In this document: positions 44,842 to 54,145 of the stretch, piece by piece
Numbering within the stretch: position 1 is the stretch's first letter
How the letters are laid out: the number at the start of each line of letters is the position of its first letter
Assembly: GCA_900316585.1 (NCBI GenBank)
Contig: ONDM01000005.1
Span: 62,001-126,000 of the forward strand
Direction of reading: 5' to 3'
From: an uncultured Prevotellaceae bacterium
GTDB taxonomy: Bacteria > Bacteroidota > Bacteroidia > Bacteroidales > Bacteroidaceae
Length of the DNA stretch: 64,000 nt
The notes under the pieces: generated by a model
Database searches by the model: none
Told to the model about the DNA's origin: nothing
What the model saw: the letters and a program-made list of their open reading frames with translations, nothing else
Program-made: the position numbers and the translations under genes

Positions 44842-44940
44842 GCTGACAGATGTTTTAACGGATATTTCACTGGGTTATTGTACATAAATTGGAATAATTT
44901 TTTTATTTTTGCGTAGAATAATAAAATTTGAACTGACATT

Positions 44941-46167
44941 ATGGAATTAGTAGACAGATTTCTAAAATATGTGTCTTTTGATACACAAAGTGATGAGTTT
45001 TCAGGAACTCATCCTAGTTCAGCCAAGCAGTTTAAACTGGCTGAGTATTTACGTGATGAGCTAATCAGCATGGGTTTGGAAGATGTGGAACTCTCTGAAC
45101 ATTGTTATGTTTATGCGACATTACCTTCTAATACAGAAAAGCAGGGCGTACCAACAATTGGCTTCATCGCTCATATGGATACTAGTCCGGATGCCAGTGG
45201 AAAAGATATCAAAACTAAAATAGTGAAGTATCAGGGAGGTGATATTTTATTGAATGCAGAGAAACAGATTTTTCTGTCTCCTGACCAGTTCCCTGAAATG
45301 CTTCATTATGTAGGTCAGGAACTAATTGTAACAGATGGAACTACTCTGCTCGGTGCGGATGATAAGGCCGGAATAGCAGAAATTGTTCAGGGAGTAGCCT
45401 TTCTGCAGGCACATCCAGAACTCAAGCATGGTAAGATTAGATTGGCCTTTACTCCAGATGAGGAGATAGGCGAAGGACCAGATCATTTTGATGTGGCTAA
45501 GTTTGGTTGTCAATGGGGTTATACTTTTGATGGTGGAGAAATAGGAGAACTGGAGTATGAAAATTTCAATGCTGCTGCTGCTAAGGTAGAGTTTGTAGGG
45601 CGTAATGTACATCCAGGCTATGCAAAAGACAAAATGATTAATGCGTTGAAGTTGGCAATTGAGTTTACAACTTTGTTGCCAGGCGCTGAGAGTCCTGAGC
45701 ATACGGCAGATTATGAGGGCTTCTATCATCTAATAGATCTTCATGGTGATGTGGAAAATGCAACTGTCCGTTATATTATCCGTGATCATAGTCGTGATAT
45801 ATTTGAGAACCGTAAGGACACTTTCTTGAAGGCTGCTAAGGCTATGGCAGAGAAATATGGTGCTGATCGTGTGAACCCAGAAGTACGTGATCAGTATTAC
45901 AATATGTTAGAGGAAATAGAGAAAGCTATGTATGTTGTAGACTTTGCTAAGGAAGCCATGATAAAAGCAGGAGTTCCAGTAAAAGTACAGCCAATTCGTG
46001 GCGGTACTGACGGAGCTCGTCTCTCATTTATGGGATTGCCATGCCCTAATATATTTGCAGGAGGTTTGAATTTCCATGGGCGTTTTGAATTTGTGCCTAT
46101 TCATTCTATGGAAAAAGCAATGGAAACAATGATAAATATAGCAACATTGGTTGAAGCAAAATATTAA
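44941..46167 (+). CDS. pepT: Peptidase T (tripeptidase)
   Basis: A 408-residue M20-family zinc aminotripeptidase. Metal ligands are visible in [13 protein letters not shown] (His), [16 protein letters not shown] (bridging Asp), [15 protein letters not shown] (catalytic Glu) and near the C-terminus [15 protein letters not shown]. The N-terminal [16 protein letters not shown] is typical. It is separated from the antiporter gene by 2 bases, so the two are cotranscribed. Confidence 0.97.
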   Translation: MELVDRFLKYVSFDTQSDEFSGTHPSSAKQFKLAEYLRDELISMGLEDVELSEHCYVYATLPSNTEKQGVPTIGFIAHMDTSPDASGKDIKTKIVKYQGGDILLNAEKQIFLSPDQFPEMLHYVGQELIVTDGTTLLGADDKAGIAEIVQGVAFLQAHPELKHGKIRLAFTPDEEIGEGPDHFDVAKFGCQWGYTFDGGEIGELEYENFNAAAAKVEFVGRNVHPGYAKDKMINALKLAIEFTTLLPGAESPEHTADYEGFYHLIDLHGDVENATVRYIIRDHSRDIFENRKDTFLKAAKAMAEKYGADRVNPEVRDQYYNMLEEIEKAMYVVDFAKEAMIKAGVPVKVQPIRGGTDGARLSFMGLPCPNIFAGGLNFHGRFEFVPIHSMEKAMETMINIATLVEAKY

Positions 46168-46169
46168 GT

Positions 46170-48428
46170 ATGGGAGAAGCTGTACCTGCACTTATTTCTG
46201 ATTTAGCACTGATTCTGACAGTAGCTGGTATTACGACGATTCTTTTCAAGCGTCTAAAACAGCCATTGGTGCTGGGCTATGTGTTGGCCGGTTTTTTGGC
46301 TGGTCCAAATATGCCTTATACTCCATCAGTTCAGGACATGAGTGATATTCAGATGTGGTCGGATATAGGTGTGATATTCCTTCTTTTTGGTTTAGGACTA
46401 GAGTTCAGTTTCAAAAAGATTCTGAAAATGGGAACAGCTCCAATCATAGCAGCTTGTTCTATCATTTTCTTTATGATTAGTCTAGGTACATTGGCGGGAA
46501 GATTTTTTGAATGGTCAAAAATGGATTGCCTCTTTTTAGGAGGAATGTTGGCTATGTCTTCTACGACTATTATTTACAAGGCTTTTGATGATTTAGGACT
46601 TCGACAGCAACGATTTACCGGACTTGTGCTCAGTGTTCTTATTTTGGAAGATATTCTTGCTATCTTGTTGATGGTTGTGTTGTCAACTCTGGCAGTTAGT
46701 TCCAATTTTGAAGGTTCAGAGTTAGTGCTCAGTATGTTGAAATTGGTCTTCTTCCTTGTACTTTGGTTTGTAGTGGGAATATATCTGATTCCAGTTTTCT
46801 TTAGGAAGAATAGGAGCCAGATGAGTGATGAGACTATGCTGGTTGTCGCTTTAGGGCTTTGCTTCTTTTTAGTAGTATTGGCTTCCTATGCGGGATTCAG
46901 TTCTGCATTTGGTGCTTTTATGATGGGCAGTATTCTAGCGGAGACAATAGAGGCAGAGAGAATAGAAAGGCTGATAACTCCTGTAAAAGACTTGTTTGGT
47001 GCAATATTCTTCGTTTCAGTTGGTATGTTGGTTGATCCTTCAATTCTGATTGAATATTGGTTACCTATCTTGGTAATCACACTGACTATCTTATTTGGCC
47101 AGGCAATATTTGGTAGTATAAGTTTCATATTTTCAGGTCAGACCCTAAAGGTTGCTATGCAGTGTGGTTTCTCCATGGCACAGATTGGTGAATTTGCTTT
47201 CATCATCGCTTCGTTAGGTGTATCATTGGGGGTTACCAGTTCTCATCTTTATCCAATTGTCGTGGCTGTATCTGTAATAACCACATTCTTGACTCCATAT
47301 ATGATTCGGCTGTCTGAACCTGCTTATAAGCTCATAGATAGACGTTTACCCGTTCGAATCAAATTATTATTGGAGAAATATGCTACAGGCAACGATGTGT
47401 CCTCTTATTCACATTCCAGTGTATGGCATAGTTTTTTGATGTCACTTTTGCGTAATACAGGTGTTTACTTGATTCTTTCTATTGCTGTTGTTCTGATAAT
47501 GGAGCATGGACTATATCCTTTTTTGAGCAAAGTATTTCCAGCTTCCATTGTGAGCTATGTGACATGTCTATTGTCATTATTGCTGGTAAGTCCATTCTTG
47601 CGTCTGTTGGTAGTCAAGAAGAATAATTCTGCAGAATTTATCCAGTTGTGGCATTCTTCGCGTATGAATCGTTTGCCTTTGGTGTTTACGGTTGTGTTCC
47701 GATTCCTACTGGCAATGGTGGTTGTTTCTTATATTATAACCTATTATATAAACCTTTCTACAGGTTTATTGTTGCTGTTGGCCTTTTTGGCTATTGGGGC
47801 AATTCTTGCCTCAAAGAAATTGAAAGCAGGTACTCAGGAGATGGAGAAAACATTTAATGAGAATCTCCGTTCTCGGGATATTAGGGCAGAGTACCAGGGT
47901 ATCAAGCAACCAAAATTTGCAGGGCGTCTTCTTTCTCGTGATTTGCATTTGACTGAAGTGCGTATTCCAGAAGATAGTAAATGGGGTGGACAAACACTTC
48001 AGACTTTGGATTTGGGAAAGAAATACGGGATACATATTTCTTCTATTCAGCGTGGCAGCCGAAGGTTCAATATACCACAGGGTACGGATGTTATATATCC
48101 AGGTGACAAACTTCAGGTTATAGGTACAGATGAACAGTTGAAAGATTTTGTGACTCATATGAATGGACAGGTTTATGAGCCAGACATGAATATAGAGGAG
48201 CATGAGATGAAATTACGTCAGCTAGTTGTAACTGAGGATTCATATCTCTGTGGAAAAACTCTTCGTGAAAGCGGTTTGCGTAATAAATATCATTGTATGG
48301 TGGTTGGATTAGAACAAGGAGAAGAAGCTTTACGTGCTCCAGATGTGGATACACCATTAAAGGATGGTGATGTAATTTGGGTTGTGGGTGAAGTTGATAA
48401 TATCAAGAAAATATCCTTACAGCTATAA
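46170..48428 (+). CDS. Kef-type monovalent cation:proton antiporter with tandem RCK_C domains
   Basis: A 752-residue CPA2 protein. Residues ~1-400 form the antiporter core with about twelve helices (FGLGLEFSFKKI, AMSSTTIIYKAFDDLG, VLILEDILAI, SMAQIGEFAFIIASLG). A second hydrophobic region (~420-545) is followed by a cytoplasmic tail with two RCK_C/TrkA_C modules (~590-670 and ~685-752, both ending in a GD-x-I/L-x-V/W-G-type turn). There is no NAD-binding RCK_N domain, so gating would differ from KefB/KefC. It likely exchanges K+ or Na+ for H+. It is cotranscribed with pepT and followed by a terminator. Confidence 0.9.
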   Translation: MGEAVPALISDLALILTVAGITTILFKRLKQPLVLGYVLAGFLAGPNMPYTPSVQDMSDIQMWSDIGVIFLLFGLGLEFSFKKILKMGTAPIIAACSIIFFMISLGTLAGRFFEWSKMDCLFLGGMLAMSSTTIIYKAFDDLGLRQQRFTGLVLSVLILEDILAILLMVVLSTLAVSSNFEGSELVLSMLKLVFFLVLWFVVGIYLIPVFFRKNRSQMSDETMLVVALGLCFFLVVLASYAGFSSAFGAFMMGSILAETIEAERIERLITPVKDLFGAIFFVSVGMLVDPSILIEYWLPILVITLTILFGQAIFGSISFIFSGQTLKVAMQCGFSMAQIGEFAFIIASLGVSLGVTSSHLYPIVVAVSVITTFLTPYMIRLSEPAYKLIDRRLPVRIKLLLEKYATGNDVSSYSHSSVWHSFLMSLLRNTGVYLILSIAVVLIMEHGLYPFLSKVFPASIVSYVTCLLSLLLVSPFLRLLVVKKNNSAEFIQLWHSSRMNRLPLVFTVVFRFLLAMVVVSYIITYYINLSTGLLLLLAFLAIGAILASKKLKAGTQEMEKTFNENLRSRDIRAEYQGIKQPKFAGRLLSRDLHLTEVRIPEDSKWGGQTLQTLDLGKKYGIHISSIQRGSRRFNIPQGTDVIYPGDKLQVIGTDEQLKDFVTHMNGQVYEPDMNIEEHEMKLRQLVVTEDSYLCGKTLRESGLRNKYHCMVVGLEQGEEALRAPDVDTPLKDGDVIWVVGEVDNIKKISLQL

Positions 48429-48436
48429 TTTAAAGA

Positions 48437-48465
48437 CAAAGGGCAAGTTTAAAACTTGCCCTTTT
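48437..48465 (+). terminator. Terminator after the antiporter gene
   Basis: GGGCAAGTTT (48441-48450) pairs with AAACTTGCCC (48452-48461), followed by TTTT. Confidence 0.75.
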
Positions 48466-48491
48466 CATTATTAGTTTAGTTATGAAGAATT

Positions 48492-48905
48492 TTATTCTTC
48501 TTTACTGTTTTCTTCTACAAAATCTGTAATTCCATTCTCCAATAATATATTATACCATTGGATAAGTTTCTTGATGTCTGATGTGTGAACCCGGTCACGG
48601 TCAAAAGAAGGTAGTACTTCAGCAAAAAAGCCGAACAATTCATCTTTATCAGCATTTTTGCAGTCTATTTCTATAGCTTTCCCATCTTGCAACTTTTTAA
48701 TAGCTTCGAAAACTTGAGGCAGAGGCACTTCCTCGTCTTCAGTATACATCGCAATATCATTTAAGGAAATCACTTTGTCTGCACCTTGGGCAGGCATGCG
48801 TTTTTTCTTGTCGTCCAAAGTTTCCACAATAAGGAAACGATTTCCACGGGAAATCAACTTATACAATCCTGGCTTACCAGAGATAGCTAGTATTTTTTGC
48901 AACAT
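48492..48905 (-). CDS. DUF5606 conserved Bacteroidetes protein
   Basis: A 137-residue soluble protein. The N-terminal half (LQKILAISGKPGLYKLISRGNRFLIVETLDDKKKRMPA) is a small beta domain typical of DUF5606, and the rest is helical and acidic. Function is unknown. It is the last gene of the nusB-yajC-ybbR-coaE cluster, 70 bp after coaE. Confidence 0.8.
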   Translation of the reverse strand: MLQKILAISGKPGLYKLISRGNRFLIVETLDDKKKRMPAQGADKVISLNDIAMYTEDEEVPLPQVFEAIKKLQDGKAIEIDCKNADKDELFGFFAEVLPSFDRDRVHTSDIKKLIQWYNILLENGITDFVEENSKEE

Positions 48906-48975
48906 GTTATTCTTTTTTAATTATTAGTTTTTGTCCTTATTTAATTTGTGCAAAAGTAAGGTTTTCTCTTGACGC

Positions 48976-49572
48976 TCACAAGGTTTTGCTTCTTAAAAAC
49001 TCTAAAAGCTTTTCAATCTGTCCTTCAAGGGGTGTTTGCTCATCATTGACAATGATAAAATCTGCTAGCTTTCTCTTTTCTTCATCTGTAGATTGCATAC
49101 GGATACGGCTTTTTGCTGCATCTACTGTGATATTGTCTCGCTTCAGAATTCGACGTATGCGAAGATCCTCAGGAGCTGTTACTAAAATCGTATAATTTAG
49201 CGAATCTTGATAGTTAGCCTCAAAGAGAAGGGCTGCTTCTAGACCTACAATGTCATATTCTTGTCGTTCTGCCCATTTAAGGAAGTCATTTAAAACAATA
49301 GGATGAACGATAGAATTAATTTTATCAGCATGATTTTTGCAGGAGAAGAGATAATCTATGACAATAGATTTATTCAGAGAACCATCTACATTGTAAACGT
49401 CTTTCCCCATGAGCTTTATAAATTTCCTCCTGATGACAGAATTTTCAACATTCAAACGTTTGGCTTCCTCATCACATTGGTAAATAGGAATGTTGCCCAT
49501 ACAATTCATTAAATGGCATACATAACTTTTACCACTGCCAATACCTCCTGTAATTCCAATCTTCAGTTTCAT
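48976..49572 (-). CDS. coaE: Dephospho-CoA kinase
   Basis: A 198-residue enzyme for the last step of coenzyme A synthesis. The P-loop GITGGIGSGKSYVC is at residues 6-19, then IVHPIVLNDFLKW and the LFEANYQDSLNYTILVTAP strand follow, with the lid-like RRILKRDNITVDAAKSRIRMQ. It overlaps no gene but starts 2 bases after the ybbR-like gene, so the two are coupled. Confidence 0.96.
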   Translation of the reverse strand: MKLKIGITGGIGSGKSYVCHLMNCMGNIPIYQCDEEAKRLNVENSVIRRKFIKLMGKDVYNVDGSLNKSIVIDYLFSCKNHADKINSIVHPIVLNDFLKWAERQEYDIVGLEAALLFEANYQDSLNYTILVTAPEDLRIRRILKRDNITVDAAKSRIRMQSTDEEKRKLADFIIVNDEQTPLEGQIEKLLEFLRSKTL

Positions 49573-49574
49573 TG

Positions 49575-50555
49575 TTATGGTTCGTCTTCTAGCAGGTAAT
49601 CCACTTCCTTAGGAGATATTCTCATATGTTTGATGATAGAAGGTGCCAATACTGTTGGCTTGGCTGGCGATGATGGATTTTTCACAATATCATTGTAATC
49701 CACTTGGATAATGAAATTGTTTGGATTGACGTTTTTATAATACGAAAGGATAGTCTGGAAAGTAACTTTGACTTTTGCTGGGAAGGTACGTAAAACTTTG
49801 CCTTCAGGAACGTTGATAGCATTAACAGGAACCTCAAGTGTTTTTTCCGTGAGTTGTTCCACAAAGATTTTCACTTTAACTCTATTGGGAACGGCTTTTA
49901 CATTCATGTACTTTTGCAGCTCAGACTGAAAGCTGAGGCTATCTGTGAGTTCATGATAAGTTACAGAGTTTGTGTACATGGCAGTGATCGTATCCAAAAC
50001 TTCCTGCGGAGCATAGATCATGACAGAATCTGGATTCAACTCAACATTTGTAATATCATACTGTTGTTTAGCTGTAACATTACCTGTAAGACGTACTGGA
50101 ACCTTCTTCGCTTTGCCTCTGGTATACACTACATCAAAATTCTCAGGTTTGAAACTGATCAGTTTGGTGGAACTGTTAAGATTATCTATAATCTGTTTTT
50201 GAATATCAGCATTCTCCATTTTTAGCAGGTAACCTTTACCCTCAAAGTCATTGAAGTCAAATATTACTGGTTTAACGGATCTACGGAGATGATAGTTCAG
50301 CAGATTCATGCCATTGTCCTGTACTAAGACTTTCAGAACATCTGGAGGGTTGGAAGTGATAACCACATCATCTGGGACGTTCCTATAAGCTACAGGAATG
50401 TCTATGGTTTGCTCTCTTACCTCATCGAGTGCCTGTAATACCCAAAAAACTGCAGACATGATGAAAAAGCACAAAAAGATAAAAAGTTCCTTGCTCGTTT
50501 TACTGAACAAAGCACTTTTTACCTTTCTCCATACCAAACTCAGTCTGGTAATCAT
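49575..50555 (-). CDS. YbbR/CdaR-like membrane-anchored protein
   Basis: A 326-residue protein with one N-terminal transmembrane helix (about 24-42) and an extracytoplasmic region of repeated YbbR-like beta modules (e.g. SKELFIFLCFFIMSAVFWVLQAL, then IPVAYRNVPDDVVITSNPPDVLKVLVQDNG, then VPVRLTGN and VPVNAINVPEGKVLRTFPAKVKVTF). In Firmicutes CdaR regulates the c-di-AMP cyclase, but no cyclase is adjacent here; in Bacteroidetes this gene usually sits between yajC and coaE, as it does here. Confidence 0.85.
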   Translation of the reverse strand: MITRLSLVWRKVKSALFSKTSKELFIFLCFFIMSAVFWVLQALDEVREQTIDIPVAYRNVPDDVVITSNPPDVLKVLVQDNGMNLLNYHLRRSVKPVIFDFNDFEGKGYLLKMENADIQKQIIDNLNSSTKLISFKPENFDVVYTRGKAKKVPVRLTGNVTAKQQYDITNVELNPDSVMIYAPQEVLDTITAMYTNSVTYHELTDSLSFQSELQKYMNVKAVPNRVKVKIFVEQLTEKTLEVPVNAINVPEGKVLRTFPAKVKVTFQTILSYYKNVNPNNFIIQVDYNDIVKNPSSPAKPTVLAPSIIKHMRISPKEVDYLLEDEP

Positions 50556-50578
50556 GTTTCCTGCAGGATTATAATCTA

Positions 50579-50902
50579 TTATTTGCCAGTGTTTTCTTGA
50601 GTGGCTGCAGCATTCTGGAAAATACTGCCTTTGTCCATCTTAATTTTAACGCCTGTAGCAATTTCCAAAGTCACTGTGTTTGAGGCGTCATCAATGTGTG
50701 TGATTTTACCATAAATTCCACCAGAGGTGATGACTTCCTGGCCAACTGTTAGAGAATTACGGAAATTCTGAATTTCCTTTTGACGTTTCTGTTGTGGACG
50801 AATCATGAAAAAATACATGATAGCGATCATAGCAATGATCATTACCCAAAAAGACATGGTGGAACCACCTGCTGCCTGTAATAAAATAGTCATTAGATTC
50901 AT
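50579..50902 (-). CDS. yajC: Preprotein translocase accessory subunit YajC
   Basis: A 107-residue inner-membrane protein of the SecDF-YajC complex: one helix (about 17-34, FWVMIIAMIAIMYFFMIRP) followed by QQKRQKEIQNFRNSLTVGQEVITSGGIYGKI, the family signature. It lies 20 bp after nusB and 23 bp before the YbbR-like gene. Confidence 0.95.
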   Translation of the reverse strand: MNLMTILLQAAGGSTMSFWVMIIAMIAIMYFFMIRPQQKRQKEIQNFRNSLTVGQEVITSGGIYGKITHIDDASNTVTLEIATGVKIKMDKGSIFQNAAATQENTGK

Positions 50903-50922
50903 AATTATATAATTTTAAATGT

Positions 50923-51843
50923 TTATTTCAATAATTTGCCTTCAGCTACAAGTTCTTTAGCTATGTTGTCAAGGATAGCATTGACATAACCTCCACTCTT
51001 GGGAGTACTATAAAGCTTTGCTATGTCAACATATTCATTGATAGTTACTTGAATCGGAATATTGGGGAATGTAAGCATTTCAGCCAGTGCAATTTGCATG
51101 ATAATGACATCCATAAAAGCCAGACGGTTTAAATCCCAGTTGCGGGCATGGTCTCCAATCAGATGCATATAATAATCGCAGTTCAGAATAGCTTTGCGGA
51201 ATAATCTGCGTGCAAATTCCTTATCCTCCTCATCTTTGTATTCATTCAAAAGTTCTTGTTTAGAACCATTTTTCTCCTCGAAGCGCTTGATAGATTTTAA
51301 TACAAAGGTGTCTACTATTTCCTTGTCGTCATTCCAATAAAGGCTCTGTTCCTCTAAAAAGGCATCCAGTTCATCATTATAGGCAAGGAAATTTTTATAT
51401 ATTTTACGCCAAATTTCCCGGTCCTCTTCATAACTGTTTTGTGAGCTTTCCATATACTCTTTATAAATGTCACTGTCTTCGATGACATCTAATGTAGTCC
51501 GGATGAATGAGTCATTAAGATCCCAGATTTTCTTCTGGTTCTGGTTAAATTCCTGCAACATCTTGTTACTTTCAAGTTGAGCGATGAATCTGTTATCTGC
51601 AAATTTCCGATTAGGTTTTTCTGTTTTTGTTCTCTCGCTCTTTTTTTCCAACACCTCTACTCTAAGAGATGCTAAATGGGAAATTTCTACCATCAGAAGT
51701 AGTAGGTAGTTGTACAGATCGTATGCTTTAGACAGACTAAAAAACAACTCCTTTTCTGTTGCATCTATATTTTTGTTCCCATTTTGATAATACGCATAAA
51801 TGATCTGAACAATCTTTAAGCGAATTAGTTCTCTATTAATCAT
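50923..51843 (-). CDS. nusB: Transcription antitermination factor NusB, long Bacteroidetes form
   Basis: RNA-binding factor for rRNA antitermination. From ATG 51843 (MINRELIRLKIVQIIYAYYQ) it has 306 residues, about twice the classical length. The recognisable NusB fold is split between the N-terminus and the C-terminal third (NWDLNRLAFMDVIIMQIALAEMLTFPNIPIQVTINEYVDIAKLYSTPKSGGYVNAILDNI). The intervening ~150 residues are a charged helical extension usual in this phylum. A -7 box TAAATTTG (complement of 51877-51884) drives the nusB-yajC-ybbR-coaE operon. Confidence 0.93.
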   Translation of the reverse strand: MINRELIRLKIVQIIYAYYQNGNKNIDATEKELFFSLSKAYDLYNYLLLLMVEISHLASLRVEVLEKKSERTKTEKPNRKFADNRFIAQLESNKMLQEFNQNQKKIWDLNDSFIRTTLDVIEDSDIYKEYMESSQNSYEEDREIWRKIYKNFLAYNDELDAFLEEQSLYWNDDKEIVDTFVLKSIKRFEEKNGSKQELLNEYKDEEDKEFARRLFRKAILNCDYYMHLIGDHARNWDLNRLAFMDVIIMQIALAEMLTFPNIPIQVTINEYVDIAKLYSTPKSGGYVNAILDNIAKELVAEGKLLK

Positions 51844-52015
51844 ACCGTTATTTTGATTTCTATATTTAATAGTGTGCAAATTTACGTAAAAATCCCCATA
51901 TGGCCTAAATTATACCTTTTTTTTAGGGTAATAGGTAAACTTTCGTTCTATTTACTTGCATTGATAAAGTTTTTTTTTGAATTTTGAAGCTGATAACAGA
52001 ATAAAAGGAGATAAT

Positions 52016-52372
52016 ATGAGTATGGAAGAGATGAAAAAGAAAAGTGCTGATGAGATGGATCGTGAAATCTATTTTTCTAACTCCATTAAGGCAGGTAAAA
52101 GGATCTATTATGTGGATGTAAAAAAGACACGTAAGGATGAGATGTACCTATCTATTACTGAAAGCAAGAAAATTGTGGTTGGTGAAGGTGACAATGCTAC
52201 TGTGACCTATGACAAACATAAGATTTTTTTGTATCAAGAAGATTTCCAGAAGTTCATGGCTGGACTTCAGGAGGCTATAGATTTTATTGCTAAAGAACAA
52301 GGTGAAATGGCTCCTAGGGCGGAGGAAGATAATGATTTAGGTGGTGAAATTAAAATAAATTTAGACTTTTAA
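52016..52372 (+). CDS. PUR-domain (DUF3276) nucleic-acid-binding protein
   Basis: A 118-residue protein from ATG 52016, chosen because an AAGGAG Shine-Dalgarno (52005-52010) precedes it at the proper distance; the frame is open upstream to 51977 without such support. Residues ~12-85 (REIYFSNSIKAGKRIYYVDVKKTRKDEMYLSITESKKI and KIFLYQEDFQKFMAGLQEAIDFI) form one PUR repeat like the borrelial PUR-alpha homologue, which binds single-stranded DNA and RNA. The acidic C-terminal tail is typical. It is upstream of rplY and probably a separate unit. Confidence 0.88.
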   Translation: MSMEEMKKKSADEMDREIYFSNSIKAGKRIYYVDVKKTRKDEMYLSITESKKIVVGEGDNATVTYDKHKIFLYQEDFQKFMAGLQEAIDFIAKEQGEMAPRAEEDNDLGGEIKINLDF

Positions 52373-52382
52373 GTCTGAAAAC

Positions 52383-52413
52383 TTTGCCAAGACTTTGAAT
52401 TTTTATAAATTTG
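52383..52413 (+). promoter_or_regulatory. Promoter of the rplY-pth-S4 operon
   Basis: TTTG (52383-52386), a 19-nt spacer and TAAATTTG (52406-52413). Confidence 0.65.
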
Positions 52414-52418
52414 CACCG

Positions 52419-52501
52419 CTTTTTTTACGCATCTGTGGTAGAACCACCGTGTGATGGCGAATTAAGCATAGTATTAACAACTTAATTTAGAGTAACACAT
52501 T
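52419..52501 (+). promoter_or_regulatory. Structured leader of rplY
   Basis: The ~83-nt leader holds two hairpins, GTGGT/ACCAC (52435-52447) and AATTAAG/CTTAATT (52460-52466 with 52481-52487). The second ends 14 bases before the rplY ATG and could influence initiation. Feedback by L25 is speculative. Confidence 0.4.
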
Positions 52502-53101
52502 ATGAAGACAATTGATGTAAAAGGTACTTTGAGAGCTGAGACTGGCAAGAAGAGTACACGTGAATTACGTAAGACTGATGCAGTTCCTTGCGTGTTGTAT
52601 GGAGTAGAGAAAGATGATAAGGGGTTACCTGTTGCAACTCCGATTGCTGTAACTAATGCAGAATTGCGTAATTTGGTTTATACTCCTAATATCTATCTTG
52701 TTAATTTGGCTGTTGACAACAAGGTTTGCAAGGCTATCTTGAAGGACATTCAGTTTGATCCAGTTAAGGATACTATTATGCATGTGGACTTTTATCAGGT
52801 TACAGAGGACAAACCTATTGTAATGGATGTTCCTGTTAAACTGAATGGTTTGGCTGCTGGTGTACGTGCTGGTGGTAAATTGGTTGCTCAGGTTCGTAAG
52901 TTGAAGGTGAAGGCTCTTTACTCTGATATTCCAGAGAAGCTTGATATTGATGTAACTAAATTGGAACTTGGCAAGTCTATTAAGGTTTCTGAACTTTCAT
53001 TTGATGGTTTGGAATTAGTAACTCCTGCAGAGGTCGTAGTTTGTTCTGTACGTATGACTCGTGCCGCTCGTGGTGCTGCAGCAACTGAAGCTGAAGCTTA
53101 A
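52502..53101 (+). CDS. rplY: 50S ribosomal protein L25/general stress protein Ctc
   Basis: A 199-residue 5S-rRNA-binding protein of the long (CTC) form. The N-terminal L25 domain covers ~1-95 ([29 protein letters not shown]) and the C-terminal TL5/CTC beta domain ~100-185 ([38 protein letters not shown]). The final Ala/Glu-rich tail is usual. It precedes pth by 14 bases, a pairing conserved in many bacteria. Confidence 0.97.
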   Translation: MKTIDVKGTLRAETGKKSTRELRKTDAVPCVLYGVEKDDKGLPVATPIAVTNAELRNLVYTPNIYLVNLAVDNKVCKAILKDIQFDPVKDTIMHVDFYQVTEDKPIVMDVPVKLNGLAAGVRAGGKLVAQVRKLKVKALYSDIPEKLDIDVTKLELGKSIKVSELSFDGLELVTPAEVVVCSVRMTRAARGAAATEAEA

Positions 53102-53115
53102 TTGATTGCTTGTGC

Positions 53116-53679
53116 ATGAAGTATCTGATTGTGGGATTGGGTAATATAGGCAGTGAATATGCCGAAACCCGTCACAATATAGGATTTAGAGTTTTGGATG
53201 CCTTTGCAAAGGCATCCAATCTCGTTTTTATGGATGGCCGTTATGGCTTTACAGCCCAGACGTCTATAAAAGGTCGTCAATTGGTTTTGCTGAAGCCTTC
53301 AACCTATATGAATCTGAGTGGCAACGCAGTTCGCTATTGGATGCAGCAGGAAAAAATTCCATTAGAAAATCTGTTGGTGGTTGTGGACGACTTGGCTCTA
53401 CCTTTTGGCCAACTTCGAATGAAGGGGAAGGGTAGCGATGGTGGGCATAATGGGTTGAAGCATATTGCTCAGATATTGGGGACTCAGGATTATGCTCGTT
53501 TACGCTTTGGAATAGGGAATGACTATCCGCGTGGGGGCCAGGTGGATTATGTACTTGGACATTTCACAGATGAGGATATGAAAACAATGGATGATCGTTT
53601 AACCCAAGCTGTGGACATGATTAAAAGTTTTTGTTTGGCAGGATTGGAGATTACCATGAACCAATATAACAAGAAATAA
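53116..53679 (+). CDS. pth: Peptidyl-tRNA hydrolase
   Basis: A 187-residue enzyme that recycles peptidyl-tRNA. ATG 53116 gives [28 protein letters not shown], the family N-terminus, with the catalytic His in TRHNIGF. Other blocks are [45 protein letters not shown] and [13 protein letters not shown] six bases upstream extends the frame but is not needed. It is cotranscribed with rplY and the S4-domain gene (2-bp gap). Confidence 0.97.
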   Translation: MKYLIVGLGNIGSEYAETRHNIGFRVLDAFAKASNLVFMDGRYGFTAQTSIKGRQLVLLKPSTYMNLSGNAVRYWMQQEKIPLENLLVVVDDLALPFGQLRMKGKGSDGGHNGLKHIAQILGTQDYARLRFGIGNDYPRGGQVDYVLGHFTDEDMKTMDDRLTQAVDMIKSFCLAGLEITMNQYNKK

Positions 53680-53681
53680 GA

Positions 53682-54098
53682 ATGGAAGCAAGATTGGATA
53701 AATGGTTATGGGCAGCACGCATTTTTAAAACTCGTACTATTGCAGCGGATGCTTGTAAAAAAGGTCGGGTAATGATTAGTGGTGTGCAGCAAAAGCCATC
53801 CAAGATGATTAAGGAGGGTGAAGTTATTCAGGTGCGAAAACCACCTATTACTTATTCATTTAAAGTGTTGAAGTGTATTCAGAATAGGGTAGGTGCAAAA
53901 TTGGTTCCTGAGATTCTTGAGAATGTGACGACACCAGACCAATATGAATTGTTGGAGATGAACCGTATAAGTGGTTTTGTAAACCGTGCCCGTGGTATGG
54001 GCAGGCCTACTAAGAAGGACCGTCGTGATTTGGATGATTTTATTACACCTGTATATTTGGATGATGATTTCGATTGGGATCTAGATGATGAGGAGTAA
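53682..54098 (+). CDS. S4-domain RNA-binding protein, HslR-like
   Basis: A 138-residue protein with an N-terminal S4 domain (~2-62, EARLDKWLWAARIFKTRTIAADACKKGRVMISGVQQKPSK) and a basic then acidic C-terminal tail. HslR/Hsp15 relatives bind 50S subunits carrying stalled peptidyl-tRNA. Being cotranscribed with pth, which releases peptidyl-tRNA, makes a ribosome-rescue role plausible. A terminator follows at 54097-54136. Confidence 0.9.
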   Translation: MEARLDKWLWAARIFKTRTIAADACKKGRVMISGVQQKPSKMIKEGEVIQVRKPPITYSFKVLKCIQNRVGAKLVPEILENVTTPDQYELLEMNRISGFVNRARGMGRPTKKDRRDLDDFITPVYLDDDFDWDLDDEE

Positions 54099-54136
54099 AA
54101 AAAGAGCCCCGTAGATAATACGAGGCTCTTTTTTTA
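54097..54136. terminator. Bidirectional terminator between the S4 gene and clpB
   Basis: AAAGAGCC-CGTA pairs with TACG-GGCTCTTT (54101-54131), flanked by A and T runs. Confidence 0.8.
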
Positions 54137-54145
54137 TTTAGCAGA

